The notes beneath the pieces were generated by a model that did not search any database, was not told where the DNA came from, and saw only the letters and a list, made by a program, of their open reading frames with translations. Position numbers and translations under genes: made by a program. A DNA stretch of 64,000 bases from Cyathus striatus (Eukaryota; Basidiomycota; Agaricomycetes; Agaricales; Nidulariaceae), in the NCBI GenBank assembly GCA_025738555.1, contig JAOVFP010000004.1, forward strand, positions 5,394,001 through 5,458,000, written 5' to 3'. Below are positions 46,207 to 57,516 of this stretch, one piece after another (position 1 is the stretch's first letter; each line of letters begins with the position of its first letter).

Positions 46207-47279
46207 AGAAAGTGGGGAAAGTAGACGCGTCGCAGGCGCGTAAGGGACGTCAGTTTCAAATTTCCCGAATTTTACCGGACCGTCTATCGACGAGATACCT
46301 CCAAGTAGGGCTGGTCATGGATAACCGATATCCGAGTACCCACGGATATTATCCGAATTTAGGCAACACCGGATGGGTCCGGATAATTTCCCATGGGTGT
46401 CCGGATATTTTTGGCTCATCCGGGGCATCCATCTACGGTCGGCTGTCCAGAACCTCACATACCTGGAACCTGAACAATTTTCATTTTGCCACTCCCACAA
46501 TTGCTCTCCGCTCATTTTTCTAATACATATTTGTATTTAACTATCATAGTAACATAATATTCAAATATAATAATGAGGTCGTGTCTAGTACAGAGAAATG
46601 CTAGTTTCCAGTACAGTAGCAGTAAAATAGCAATATAGAGCATATATATGAAAATAAATCTACCCAAGTTACAGATAAAATAATGCACGTAATTAAATGT
46701 AAATAGGGTGTATCTGTGTCTTGTGTATTGTAAAAAATTCACACCAAAGCTGACGAAAAACATTATACAATGACAATGAGACTGAAGACAACATAGGCTT
46801 ACTGATTAGCGACATCAATCAATGGCTAAACTTAGTATTAGTAATCGATGCTAGCCGAGACCCTGCCAGGGTCCGAAGTACTAAGTATGCGCTGACCAGA
46901 TAATAGTCATGAAAATATTCATAGCACATTAAGGATGGTGTTAAAAATTCTAATTCAAAGCCTGATATAATACAAGGTAAATATATAATGCAACACACAC
47001 ATTTTATTTTTGAAAAGTAGATACTAGAGCAGACAATTCACATTTTATTCTAGATTGACTAGGATCTAGATCAGCAGCAGTAACTGCTAGTACGGATGAG
47101 TACGGATGGCAGCCAAAATCCGTACTAATCGTCGATCCGTATCCATATCCAGCGGATAGCCATAATTCGGATACGGATTGTGGCGGATCGACCCATGGAC
47201 AGGCCTACCTCCAAGGCTCCACGCCAGTCATGTGATGTTAGCGTGAGATCGTCGGTAGGTGGGACGGCCTCCGGACTAG
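46207..47279 (-). repeat. Right arm of the inverted repeat, split by a hAT-like insertion
   Basis: The blocks 46207-46297 and 47216-47279 together form the inverse partner of 45021-45175. The break coincides exactly with the 8 bp duplication CCTCCAAG of the inserted element. Confidence 0.75.
46306..47207. mobile_element. 902 bp hAT-like non-autonomous element
   Basis: Flanked by the perfect 8 bp duplication CCTCCAAG (46298-46305 and 47208-47215). The termini are TAGGGCTGGTCATGG and, inverted, TAGGCCTGTCCATGG. An 8 bp target duplication with TAGGG-type ends is characteristic of hAT transposons. Subterminal repeats of CGGATA/ATCCG (ATCCGTAT, GGATATCCG) are frequent. There is no transposase frame; the centre is AT-rich. 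Confidence 0.85.
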
Positions 47280-47640
47280 ACAAACTCCTCATTAGCAAGC
47301 CATGCAAGAGATACGAATGTCAGGAATTTGTTGGGGATTTTTTTGCTTAAATTGCAAGCGAAGTTCTGGTTAGATTTGGGTTAGATGTCACTTTTTGGGT
47401 AATATCCTAAAACAGGATTCGACGGAGCGAGATATAATACGAGCCACGAGCACGCGGATGCAATGAGGATACATTGAAGATACAGGGAGCGACGGAGCGT
47501 ATAGGCCGAAGTATGAAGGCACTAATTACATACATTGTGACGTCATTAGACGTTCTAACTTCTACCATCGTTGAGACGTTCACTACTCACTTGGTAGATC
47601 TCCTTTCATCTCCTTTTCTTATTCTCAAGTCCATCTTGTA
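47280..47640 (+). repeat. Degenerate dispersed repeat, copy 1 (LTR-like)
   Basis: Shares ATACGAATG.TCAGGAA, CCTGAAACAGGATTCGACGG-type and CATTGAAGATACAGGG blocks with 50810-51020 and 51548-51640, in the same orientation. The spacing between blocks differs among copies. It resembles decayed LTR sequence, but no primer-binding site or coding region is seen. Confidence 0.5.
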
Positions 47641-47751
47641 AGAGGTGAATGATCTATTGTATAATACAAATAATGCTATAATTCTCGACAATTCACGTCG
47701 CACGACTTGAAGGTAGTATTCCTTAGTACCTTTACGTGGTACTTAGCGGTC

Positions 47752-49589
47752 TCACAATGGCACAGCCTCCACGGGCTGAAGGAAATTGCTACTGCCATCG
47801 GATCGTTGCACCTTGGAAAGTTTCCAGCCGTTTGATTGTAGTAAAATTTCTAACTCAGTGACCGTTCTTTCCTGGGAATTAAACATAAGCATCATCTAGA
47901 ATACCATTAAGAGGTTAGTTGGCTACCCAGTGTCAACGTGAGTTCGAATCGTACTTACCGTGAGATCACCGTTGTAACCCATCTCGTTAGCTATCCCATA
48001 ATTCGCCAATAGAGGTGAAGGAGCTTCGCGTGGAATCGCACCAGTGATGGAGTGTTCTTTGCTTGTAGGCGAAAATTTGCAAGTGAACGGGATAATGCTG
48101 TCAATCAATAACAGCTTCGTGTCATTCTGAGCCACCTTCCTGAGCTCCCTGAGAATCTTTGCTGCATAGCTGTTGGGCCAATCGTGCATGATCTGCTTAA
48201 GCAGAAATACCGATGCATTTTTTACAGGTTGTTCAGTGAAGAAATCATGCGCTACAGAAAGTTAGCAATAGATAGTAAGGACATAACTACGTTCAAACCT
48301 TTTAGTTCTACGCGGCCAGACTTTATCGCATCTGGAAGCTTTAAGTCCCAAAGCTACTTTTGTAAAATTAAAACACTTCAATGGCGGCTGCTCAATATCG
48401 AAGACGCACCTTCTTGCCTTCATCGATCACGTTCGGTCTATCCTGAATGATAAACTTCAGGTTTGGGTATGTCTCCGCAAGCGGCATAGTTGAAGCCCCA
48501 ACTCCGCCGCCGACATCGACAACCACAGAAGAAGAAGGAAGAGATTTCCAATCAAATGCTGGAATTCCCGGTTTATCAATAGAAAATGCGTATGATCATA
48601 GAGTCTTACCATCCAATATGGCATCTGCTGGCTGCATGGCAGCTACACCTCTCATTGCCGTATCAAATCTCCGCTGACGATATGCTTGGTTGGGTGTTTC
48701 GAGCCAAACCCATATGGGTTCCTGTTCATGGAATGCATAGTTGAATGGTGCTGCGGTAACTTCATCTGAATTATGGAACTTAGGATCTTGCATAGTTTCC
48801 CAAAGGTAAGCTGAAGACTTGTTGACCTCGTCTAAGCTGCATGAGGCATCATAGTACGCTCGACATCATGTATAAGCTAACTCACTGGTGCCCTGCGAGA
48901 GCGGCAAATCCTGGAGTGTTATCATGCTTTGCTTGAGGACTGTCAAAAATTCTGTTCAGTGTATATGATTATATAGCATTTTTATAACCAACTTTGCTGT
49001 TATTTCCTTGACCGATTTTCCAGTATCAAGCACAGATGAAATTCTATTGTTTGTATAGACGTTCGGACTAATTTCCTTGTAGACGTGATGGGTTGCCAAA
49101 TAACGCATAAGACGCCCTATGAGCTTATTAGCCTGGAGACAGAGAGATCTGATATAACCTCTTACCTAGCTTTATGGCATTGACACCGCTTCTTTTGGCA
49201 ACATCATCGATGTGGGCTCCGTTAGGACCAGCTTCCCTCAAAATTTCGGTTACGTTTGCTTCCAGACATACGCGCATGGCAGCCGATTTGAAATGCTAAA
49301 GAGCTCCGTGAATAACAGTTAGATCGTTTATTTATAAGCCACTGACCCCGGATATGATGTTGAAAATCGCATTTGGCGGGGGCAAAACCATGGCGGCCAT
49401 TTGTGCTGAAGCAGCAGTCAAGATATTAGCTGCTTCAGATGCACCAGGTATGGTGCGGAACGCCTCAGACTGTGGGTGAAAGAGCTCCTCTAGAGAAGGT
49501 ACCTCCACGTTTTTCTCCTTGCAAGCCTTATCCAAAGAAACAGCCGCATCCGAGATGATGCGAGAGAGTGCCAGGATTGAGGAAGCCAT
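47752..49589 (-). CDS. SAM-dependent O-methyltransferase (class II, fungal type)
   Basis: Predicted to transfer a methyl group from S-adenosylmethionine to a hydroxyl of a small aromatic or polyketide-type molecule. Nine exons on the minus strand close in phase: 49589-49347, 49295-49166, 49116-48993, 48939-48886, 48836-48610, 48558-48410, 48354-48291, 48251-47959, 47895-47752, giving 475 aa. An N-terminal dimerisation/winged-helix region (residues about 1-240) has H.(D/V)A..(S)GV and L.R.MRYLATHHV. SAM motif I is VVVDVGGGVG at about 271-280, DRPNVI lies downstream, and the catalytic His is in MHDW at about 352-355. The seventh donor was placed at 48290 (GTAGTT), because the nearer GTTTGA donor would leave the frame closed by a stop. 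It is the only other metabolic enzyme near the monooxygenases. Substrate unknown. Confidence 0.82.
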
Positions 49590-50689
49590 GCGATGTTGAG
49601 GTTTCAGACAAGGAGTGAAATATTCAACATTATATAGACACTACAGTAGTCTATAAAAAGGATAAACCGACTCACGCTCTCGCTGAAAAAGCCAGTCTCC
49701 AACAGACTGTTCACCGGGGAATGGCTACATTCGAAGGTGATCGGTGACCTAATACTGTTAGGAGGCCGATGTTGTGGAATCGATGAAGTTAAAAAGAGGC
49801 ACACATGCACATGCAACCTGAGAACGAGCAAGAATCTGACCGGTAATAATAATCGCACACTTGCGCAATCTCTTGTATGTTCCTATGGGTGCTGTCTTAA
49901 GCCCACAAAATATCTTATGTGTGGATACTTATGAGTTCTTTTGTGTGTCCTGGCTCTTACCCATGGAGCAGGGGCCTTACATACGCCGAGTTTTAGCCGT
50001 GTCATAAGTGTCGGCAGTGATGGATAATTTTAATCGTACTCTTCTATTTCTACTATGCATATGGCCCATAGGTTCTTTTGATGGTCCTCTAGACATGGCC
50101 ACACATTTTTTTTCTTTTCGAAAACCAGTAACACCTCTAACTAGTCGCCGCATGTTTTAAATCAAAATGTCTCGATTTTTATGATATCACATGCTTAAGT
50201 AAGAAGGCGCACCCCGGAAACCTCCGGGCCCCGAATAGCATCGGACGATCATATTCGAACTTCTGCCTCCGTATCTTCTACGTTCTTTCGAGGGTGGCCG
50301 TTCGGACGGTGAGTCGTGACCCGCGCACTTGTTGCTCTCGCTACTTCAACCTCGTCTAATATTATCGCCCCAAATCATTCCTGGTATAGGCCTCTCCATG
50401 CCTATGATTATACACGTCTCCATCTAAGGCGTGGCTCCTGTAATCTATGGATCTGGCACATATTCGCGAGTAGCTGTTCAGTGTCCTTTGGTCGTCGTCC
50501 AACTGCCACTCCTCTTGTACGACTGATGATGATGCTGGCCACGTCTTTCAACTGTATGTCATTATCTTTCGGCATAAGCTGGCCGCACCAGCAACACAGA
50601 CCACAGCGCATGATGAGACCAAGGATTCATTATCCACTCACCAACTTATGTCTCCCTCGATACTCAGCAGGATGCACAGACTATAACAT

Positions 50690-51060
50690 ACCCGGTTAAT
50701 GTCGTCCTGGGTATACGCGTTTTCTAGTGTGTGCGTACGGTCCTCTTTGTTCCCCCTTTCATAAAGCTAAATGTATACGATTAAGTTGATGGGGTTTTAC
50801 AGCTGCATGGGACAAACCAACAACGGACTCCTCGTTTGCATGCCTTGCAACGGATACGAATGGTCAGGAACATGTTGCTTAGATTATAAAGGAAGTTCTA
50901 GGTACGTGTGCGATTTACCTCATCTCTTTCAGGTATTTGACACTTTTCTTGGTAGTATCCTGAAACAGGATTCGACGGAGGCAGAGATACGGATGCATTA
51001 AGGAGACGCTGAAGAACAGGAGGTCCTTAACTCCTAGAACTCCTATATATACTCGAAGGA
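50690..51060 (+). repeat. Degenerate dispersed repeat, copy 2 (LTR-like)
   Basis: Matches 47280-47480 in interrupted blocks and shares TGTGCGTACGGTCCTCTTTG with the start of the 45 kb inverted-repeat region. No coding content. Confidence 0.5.
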
Positions 51061-51539
51061 TGGGCGGTAGATCCTATGATCTTGACATCGGAAGCTTTGA
51101 TAAGTACGTCTCATATTACCTTCCGCTTTAACTAATGATAGCACTTGCGATTCTAAAATAGAACTTGAGGGGATCGAGTCTCCGACTAGACCTACTCTAT
51201 CAACTGTTGATAGTCCATCTTACGTTGTTACTTATCAACGAACAAGAAAACTTACTCCATGAATGTCAACGTCGTGACATGACGCCAGCGGCATGTAGCG
51301 GACAACCTGCTTGAAGGCATGCGGCATGTTCCTTCGATACTTAGCTCCGTCTTACCGTGACAAACGTACCGAAAGGTTTTCACGGCCTAGTATCTCCTAG
51401 TACTGCCTACAAGATGGTTTACACTCCAGCTCCCGCGATAATCGGTAACCGGTAATAAGAGGTGTCGGACAAAAAATTATGACAGACCGATATGTACATG
51501 TATGAGAAATGTATGAGCGTCCACCGCATCCCGCGTTAC

Positions 51540-51640
51540 GTGACGGCCTTAGGGACATTGAAGATACAGGGTGCGAGGGAGTGTACCTAAGTATGTAGGC
51601 ACCTGACATTATATGACGTCATTAGACGATCTTTCTTTAA
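51540..51640 (+). repeat. Fragment of the same dispersed repeat
   Basis: The block CATTGAAGATACAGGG...AAGTATG.AGGCAC...TGACGTCATTAGACG matches 47472-47555 in the same orientation. Confidence 0.5.
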
Positions 51641-52693
51641 TGCTCTTTAACGCAGATACTGTACTTAATACGATGGGTGCTCAGGGAACCTCCGTTTGCA
51701 GCCACCTGCCTGCTAAAATGCAGTATCATGTATAATTCTCATCGAGCACTGGCATGCTCCAGAACCCTACCCTGCAAGCTTGAGCGTTGAACCCGTACGC
51801 GGCCTTCCCCTCCGACGTTTGACTCCTCGATCATTTTGTTTCATATACAGGATTTCTCGGTGCGCCCCGCGGTGTTTCTCTACAATATAATTCAAGTCTA
51901 GAATCCTGCACTAATCTTCTCCGACGTTAGCCAACTCGTATGTTCCAAAGCAAGAGGACAATAGAGGTATTCTTCTACAAACGGACGATATTACGTTGTA
52001 TTGATCTTTGTCAGGTACATGCGTTTATTTTTATCAAACTCCATCTAATGAAATAAAGTACGATGGCTGTATCCCGCTCAGCGCTCACTTCCTATTAACA
52101 TTCGTGCGAGATTGCATACCCATCAAACGGGATGCACCGGCACCTACGTAAAACCGACAGCTACTTGCCAGCCTAGGCCTAAAGTCAATGGCGCATGAAA
52201 TGGACCGATCGGCAGTCTTCCACGCATATCGAAAGCTATGCGTGCTTAACGATGTCGATGAGGGAAAATAAGAGGTGCCATTGAAAGTTCAAAACTTTGT
52301 AGAGATATTCAAGCCTTCGGTTGCGAAGGTATGTTTGGTGTATCATGATGAAAGTCTGTTTGGTGCAGTCAGTAAGTGTTGGTAGACTCAAACGTTATAT
52401 CAAACCTCTCTTATTCTCTTTTTGTTCTCTTTCCTGTGTACTTTGTGATCGCATTGCATACGTACAAAAATAGAATTACGAAAGCGCCTTTCTTACGCAA
52501 GGCGTCCTTAAATCGGGTTACTCAATAGACTGGCCCTCCTCCGATCTCTGACTGATAGCATTGTGATTACCTGGGTCCTGTTCTAATCCGATGCAGATAA
52601 CCGAAATCCTTTACCTGCGGTGTTAATCTCGACATTTGCTGCAGCAATTACGCTTTACACCGATCCATACGTGAGACGGAGGACCAAAAACAT

Positions 52694-52876
52694 GGCCAAC
52701 GCCAGGATTGAACTGACGACCTGAGAGTGTGGGGTGGGTTCGAGCCCGCGCGCAGCGAGGATCGAACCCGCCCCACAAGCAAACTTTGAGCGTAGCGATA
52801 GCGAGCAACTCAGGAGTGTAGGAGACCGGGGGTGAAGAGTTTAGCACGACGCTCTAACCAACTGAGCTAGTCGGCC
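52694..52876 (-). pseudogene. tRNA pseudogene interrupted in the anticodon region
   Basis: On the minus strand, a 5' tRNA half (GGCCGACTAGCTCAGTTGG, then TTAGAGCGTCGTGCTAA) and a 3' half (GTCGTCAGTTCAATCCTGGC, then GTTGGCC) pair through a 7 bp acceptor stem, and the 3' half has a proper T arm. About 105 bases lie between them instead of an anticodon loop. This insert holds two further T-arm-like boxes (GGTTCGATCC and GGCTCGAACCC) arranged as a GC-rich palindrome. The 5' half resembles tRNA-Ile. Loss of the 3' anticodon stem makes it non-functional as a tRNA. Confidence 0.6.
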
Positions 52877-53142
52877 GGTTGTTGATGTAGCGTGACCGGC
52901 GGAACCGTTACAGATTGGCCCCTGGGACTGCTCGGCCGCAACTGTCTGTCACTTTACGTAGAGCTGGTCACCTCGTACGCTCCTTCCGAAGTTAATCTTC
53001 CGAGCAACGAGGACAGTATGCCAAATCGAATCTCACTTTGGAGTATTAATTAGCCTAGAATGGCTACTTAATGCAGCAGCATTCTACTTCTATTCCCCAT
53101 CTACCAACTGCACGTCTCTTCAGCCACCGACCATTCTCCACG

Positions 53143-54863
53143 ATGTCCACTTCTCAACGACCGCTCCGTATTGCCATCATGTACTTAATATTCCTCTTTT
53201 ATAATCATTGGTGATTACAGCTGACATTCACTAGTGGCGCAGGTATCGGAGGACTAACACTGGCTATCTCTCTTACACGTCTCCTCGCGGACAATCCTCA
53301 AGCAGTGGAGGTAGACATATACGAGCAGAAGGATGAAATCAGCGAAGTAGGAACTGGCATTGTCATGTACGATCGTACATGGAAAATTTTGCAACGGATT
53401 GGGTTGGATAAAGAGCTCCAGAAGCATTTGGATGTGGTCCAGGACCAGACTCCTCGTATGTTATTCTCTGTGTGTAAACCGTAGGCAACCCATAACCGTG
53501 TTTAGGTATCGCATGGAAACACAAAATCGCCGAGAATGTGGATGAGTGCATCAACATTTACGACTACTATCGCGAAGGTGAGTGAATGTCCGATATCAAT
53601 CTTCAAGTTCTGACCGTCCTGTAGGTGGAATGCCATCTTTCCATAGGTCGACCGTACAGCAAGCATTGCTCAAAGACATATCGCCCAGCTACAGATTCCA
53701 CCTGAAGCGTCGCTTCCTCTCTTACAAGGAGACGGAAGACAATGTCGTTTTGAACTTCGCAGATGGAATAACCGCTGAATGTGACTTACTCGTTGGGGCT
53801 GACGGTTTACGCTCTAAAATCCGTAAAGAGTACCTGACCAACTATTATTCGGAGAAGCACGAGTCTATCAGGCCTACTTGGACTGGATCCTTGACATATC
53901 GCGCACTCGTGGAGTCGAAAGAACTCAATGACATATTCCCAGGGCATGAATCGTTGGAGTATCCCATTAAAGTAAGAGGCTCCAGCAATGAGTTATAACT
54001 AACTAACCCCCGTTACCTTTCTTCTAGTATTGTGGCCACGAGAAGGTACGAGCCATAGTCTTATAAGCCATATTATCTATTGATTTTGTTGTTGCAGCAC
54101 ATCGTTGTATATTTCGTTGGAAAGGGTCATTTGAACCTTAGCATCGTCGTCTCGGACCCCGAGAAATACGGAACAACATACGACGGGGAAGTTGTCGTGC
54201 ATGTACCCAAGCAACATGTTCTAAACCAGTTTGAAGGATGGGCTCCGGAAGCCACGGCTCTCTTGCAGGTGCGCTCTAAACGTTTGTCTGTTGTCTGATT
54301 ACGCTGAAACTTTGATGGCATATAGCTCCTTCCTGATTCTTGTCGCCAATGGCCCCTACAGTACCTGAAGACCCTTGAAGACTTCGGTAGGGGAAGGGTG
54401 GTGTTCTTAGGGGACGCTGTAAGTGTACGACTGTGAGGGTCCATATCGAATTATAATATGTTTTCCAGGCACACCCAACGACACCTCATCAGGGATCTGG
54501 CGCTGGACAAGCTATAGAGGTATGCGCAAATGACAACTGGTGAATTCATTCAAGCTAATTCTAAAACAGGACTCATACATTCTTGCCCGACTCATTGAGA
54601 AGAGTGTCCGCCAGAACATACCAGTTGCTAGAGTCTCTGAGGTGTTCACGAAAGTGAGGCCTCAAGTGGGGAACGCTATGGTGCAAGGATCGACCGAAAG
54701 CGGCAGAAACACGGAGCGGGATTATCGCGGTTTAAATCTCTCCGACCCTGAAGTTCTTGAAAAAGTGAAGGATGAGTTTGTCGAGCAATTTGCGAAGGAC
54801 TATATGTGGCACACTTTGTATCCCTTAGAATCTTACACCGAGAAATCGGTGGAAATGCTTTAA
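53143..54863 (+). CDS. FAD-dependent monooxygenase 4
   Basis: Nine exons in phase: 53143-53180, 53235-53455, 53506-53577, 53625-53971, 54028-54045, 54098-54268, 54326-54418, 54469-54519, 54570-54863, giving 434 aa. FAD motif GAGIGG is near residues 14-19, the DG motif is LLVGADGLRSKIRK and the GD motif is GRVVFLGDAAHPTTPHQGSGAGQAIED. It shares exon lengths and EVGTGIVMYDRTW with monooxygenase 3. The usual AHAM/AHPM following the GD motif reads AHPTTP here. Predicted cytosolic flavin hydroxylase with unknown substrate. Monooxygenase 5 lies tail to tail, with 208 bp between stop codons. All motifs and splice sites are intact. Confidence 0.87.
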
Positions 54864-55071
54864 AGTATAGGTGTCGATGTTGTTGTATTACTGGGGGTAT
54901 AATCGTTATGTATTTAGATCTTGTTATTAGACCATTATATTTTATATACTCTGCCAATGAAGCCTATCTGTTTGATGAAGTAAGCGAGATTTTTAAATAT
55001 CTGAATCAGAAACGACCATAGTTTTTTCATTCTATATGTAAGACTTTATTTTCCTCTAAATGAAGTTCACC

Positions 55072-56840
55072 TTACAGCATACGTAGAGCTTTCTCAACTT
55101 CTTGGTCAACAGGAAAGTTTTCCATCCAGTCGTACAAGCTCTGGTAATCCTGAGCAAATTGTTTGTATAACTTCTTCTGCGTTTCATCATCCGCACTGTT
55201 AACACCTTCATAGCCGGGTGCACGAAAGCCGACCAATCTAGCCGAATCTCGGGATCGCTGAAGGACAAGGTTCGCGAGCGGCTGACGCATCTTTGAGTAC
55301 GCTTCGGTTACGCGATGCATGGGAATATCATCTTGTAGTGCTTTCAGTAGAAGGTGAGCAAGCGTGTATGCGTCCTAGTCCATACTGATCTTAGCTATAT
55401 TCGTGCTGTGTTCAGAGTAAAATTTACTTACCTCGATTGCTTGTCCGGCTCCAGACCCCTGCGTTGGTGGCATTGCATGAGCCTGTAAGATTAAAATGCA
55501 ACGCTAAGTTTGATATAATTACCATTAACTCGACTTACTGCATCTCCCAATAGGGCAACTCGTTCGACTGCAAAGCTTCTGAGCGGACTCAGATACTCAA
55601 TTGCCCATTGGGAACAAGTTTCTATGTTCTGCGATAATGTATTAGTGATATATTAGTTTCTACAGAAAGAACTAGCCTTGAGCAATTCTAAACTTTCATC
55701 TGACCACCCAGAGTATATAGAAAGCATGGTCTCCCTATCTACTTCCCTCTTTCGGTCCTCGAATCGTGTACCATCCTTGGCGTAATCGGTTACCTGTGCA
55801 GCAATATTGACAAACCGACCTTTCATTATTGGGTAGGTCATCATGTACTGTGAGATATTTTAGTAATATAGTAAGACTTAGTTGCTACGAAGAATGTCGT
55901 ACCTTTCCATCGCCTACAAACTGCGTACTCTTAAGTAGTGGATATGACGTTTCATCATACATTAAAACATACCAGAACTGGAGTATCGAGCGAAATATGA
56001 TTTGGAAATATTTCACGGATCTTTTCTGCATCAACGAGACTGCGGTACGCAACTGCTCCACTCCAGAGGGGATTAATAGAAACCAGCTGGTCGGGAAGTC
56101 GTTTGGAGATAAACTCAGCTTAGTAATCTGCGATCGTATTCCATCAGATGCAACAAGGAGACCACACTGCTTAGAGGGCAGTCCCTCAAAGTTTAAAATG
56201 ACTTTATCGTCGAATTCATTATAGGATGTTAGGCGGTGGCCAAGATGTACATTAACCGAAGGAGGCAAAGAATCCAAAAGTGTTTTTTGCACAGATGCCC
56301 TGTGAAACAGCGTTGATCCCCCTAGTAGCATCGTTGTAAGTACATTTCATGAAACCATCTGTTAACGGAAACTTTATACCGCTCCCATAAAATTCGAAGA
56401 GATTGACTTCTTTCGCTTGGTCACTCTTGATTACTTTCAAAATCAATGCTTTGATGAATAATAAAATTCTCAGCATAGAATGCTAGACTTTAAGATGGAA
56501 CGCTTACATCGGGACTGATTAATATCAGGTTTCTTATCAAGAAGTCTTTCAAAATCTTCTGCAAGGCCCATATGCTGTAGTATCTTCCAGGTACGTGGCC
56601 AAAAAAATATTCCGGCCCCAATTTCCTTGATTTCAGGCGCCTGTTCGTACACGTCTATCGCAACAGTTCCATCGGAAATTATACGAGTTAGAGCTGCTGC
56701 AAGTGTTAGGCCTCCAATACCTGCGCCACTTGTAAAGTCACGTCAGGATAACGGTTCAAACTCCCCGTAGAACGTGAACCATACATGATAGCAACGTGCA
56801 ATTTCTTGGCAGCGCCATTCGAAGGGGTTTCAGTGGTCAT
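55072..56840 (-). pseudogene. FAD-dependent monooxygenase 5, frameshifted
   Basis: Minus strand, nine exons at 56840-56785, 56728-56508, 56448-56380, 56321-55973, 55920-55903, 55847-55677, 55628-55539, 55482-55432, 55374-55072. Exon 4 is 349 nt, while in four paralogues it is exactly 347 nt. The surplus two bases lie at about 56120-56124, after the DG motif (LLVASDGIRSQIT), where ACTAA stands for the single codon AGA of monooxygenase 6. The frame then shifts to a non-family sequence, although the original reading (EFISKRLPDQLVSINPLW) can be seen in the next frame. All other exons keep family lengths. Intron 6 would use a GC-AG donor (AAG/GCTAGT). The gene is probably disabled after about residue 181. 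FAD motif GAGIGG and GD motif LLGDAAHAMPPTQGSGAGQ remain. Confidence 0.8.
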
Positions 56841-56890
56841 TTCGGTTGATTGATAGAAGCAGCGAGATTGATCAGTGGAACATCTTGCGC

Positions 56891-56898
56891 TTTATATA
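56891..56898 (-). promoter_or_regulatory. Probable TATA box of monooxygenase 5
   Basis: TATATAAA on the minus strand, about 50 bp upstream of the start codon at 56840. Confidence 0.5.
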
Positions 56899-57516
56899 CC
56901 TTCTCGACCTCTCCCACTTTCGTATCGATGCATACAAATACTCATCAGCTCAACGTCACGGGTCGGTTTTATTATTAACTGGTCCTTCGTCATTTGTTCG
57001 CATGTAGTTGATTTTGCCGTGGGCACATACCACATACAGTATTTGACCCTCTATGAGTTAGATTGTTAGCAACTTCGTTGAACTTGCGGAATTTCAGTTA
57101 AATATACATGACATTCCCGCCTTTTGGGCGCCGTTCACATACCTCCAAATGCCTATACAAACACAGCTTCTGACCACTCCAACGAGAAGCCCGTCGGAAC
57201 CGAGCTAACCGTTTGACGCCCCTGCATTACGAAACGACGGATCTAATCATCATCCTTATCCATATGCACATGTGATTTACAACACAAGTACCACATCATG
57301 ATTCATGATCCACTGACTTGCCCATACCATGTTATAGGTGAGTCACTTCACGGTTACATCCCTAAATATAGGCTTGATATAGTGTTCATCATTTACATTG
57401 ACAATCCAGATATTACTACTCCATGCAGAGATGAAGAGACATCTAGCAAAAGTTATAAGTTAGCCGTAGTGAGCTATTACAATCAACATGTCCTCCTACA
57501 GCAATAAATACATAAA
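56899..57516. other. Intergenic between monooxygenases 5 and 6
   Basis: No gene supported. It contains the upstream region of monooxygenase 5 and the 3' flank of monooxygenase 6. Confidence 0.5.

Larger units (their letters stand above)
49590..52693. other. Gene-free, with dispersed repeat fragments
   Basis: Holds diverged relatives of the repeat at 47280-47640: 50690-51060 (CCTGAAACAGGATTCGACGG at about 50957) and 51540-51640 (CATTGAAGATACAGGG, then TATGACGTCATTAGACG). No gene is supported. Confidence 0.5.

Noticed and set aside
48291..48304. Apparent frameshift at a run of five A in the O-methyltransferase gene
   Set aside because: A donor ten bases further (GTAGTT at 48290) restores frame and gives an ordinary PHDFF sequence, so no lesion is needed.
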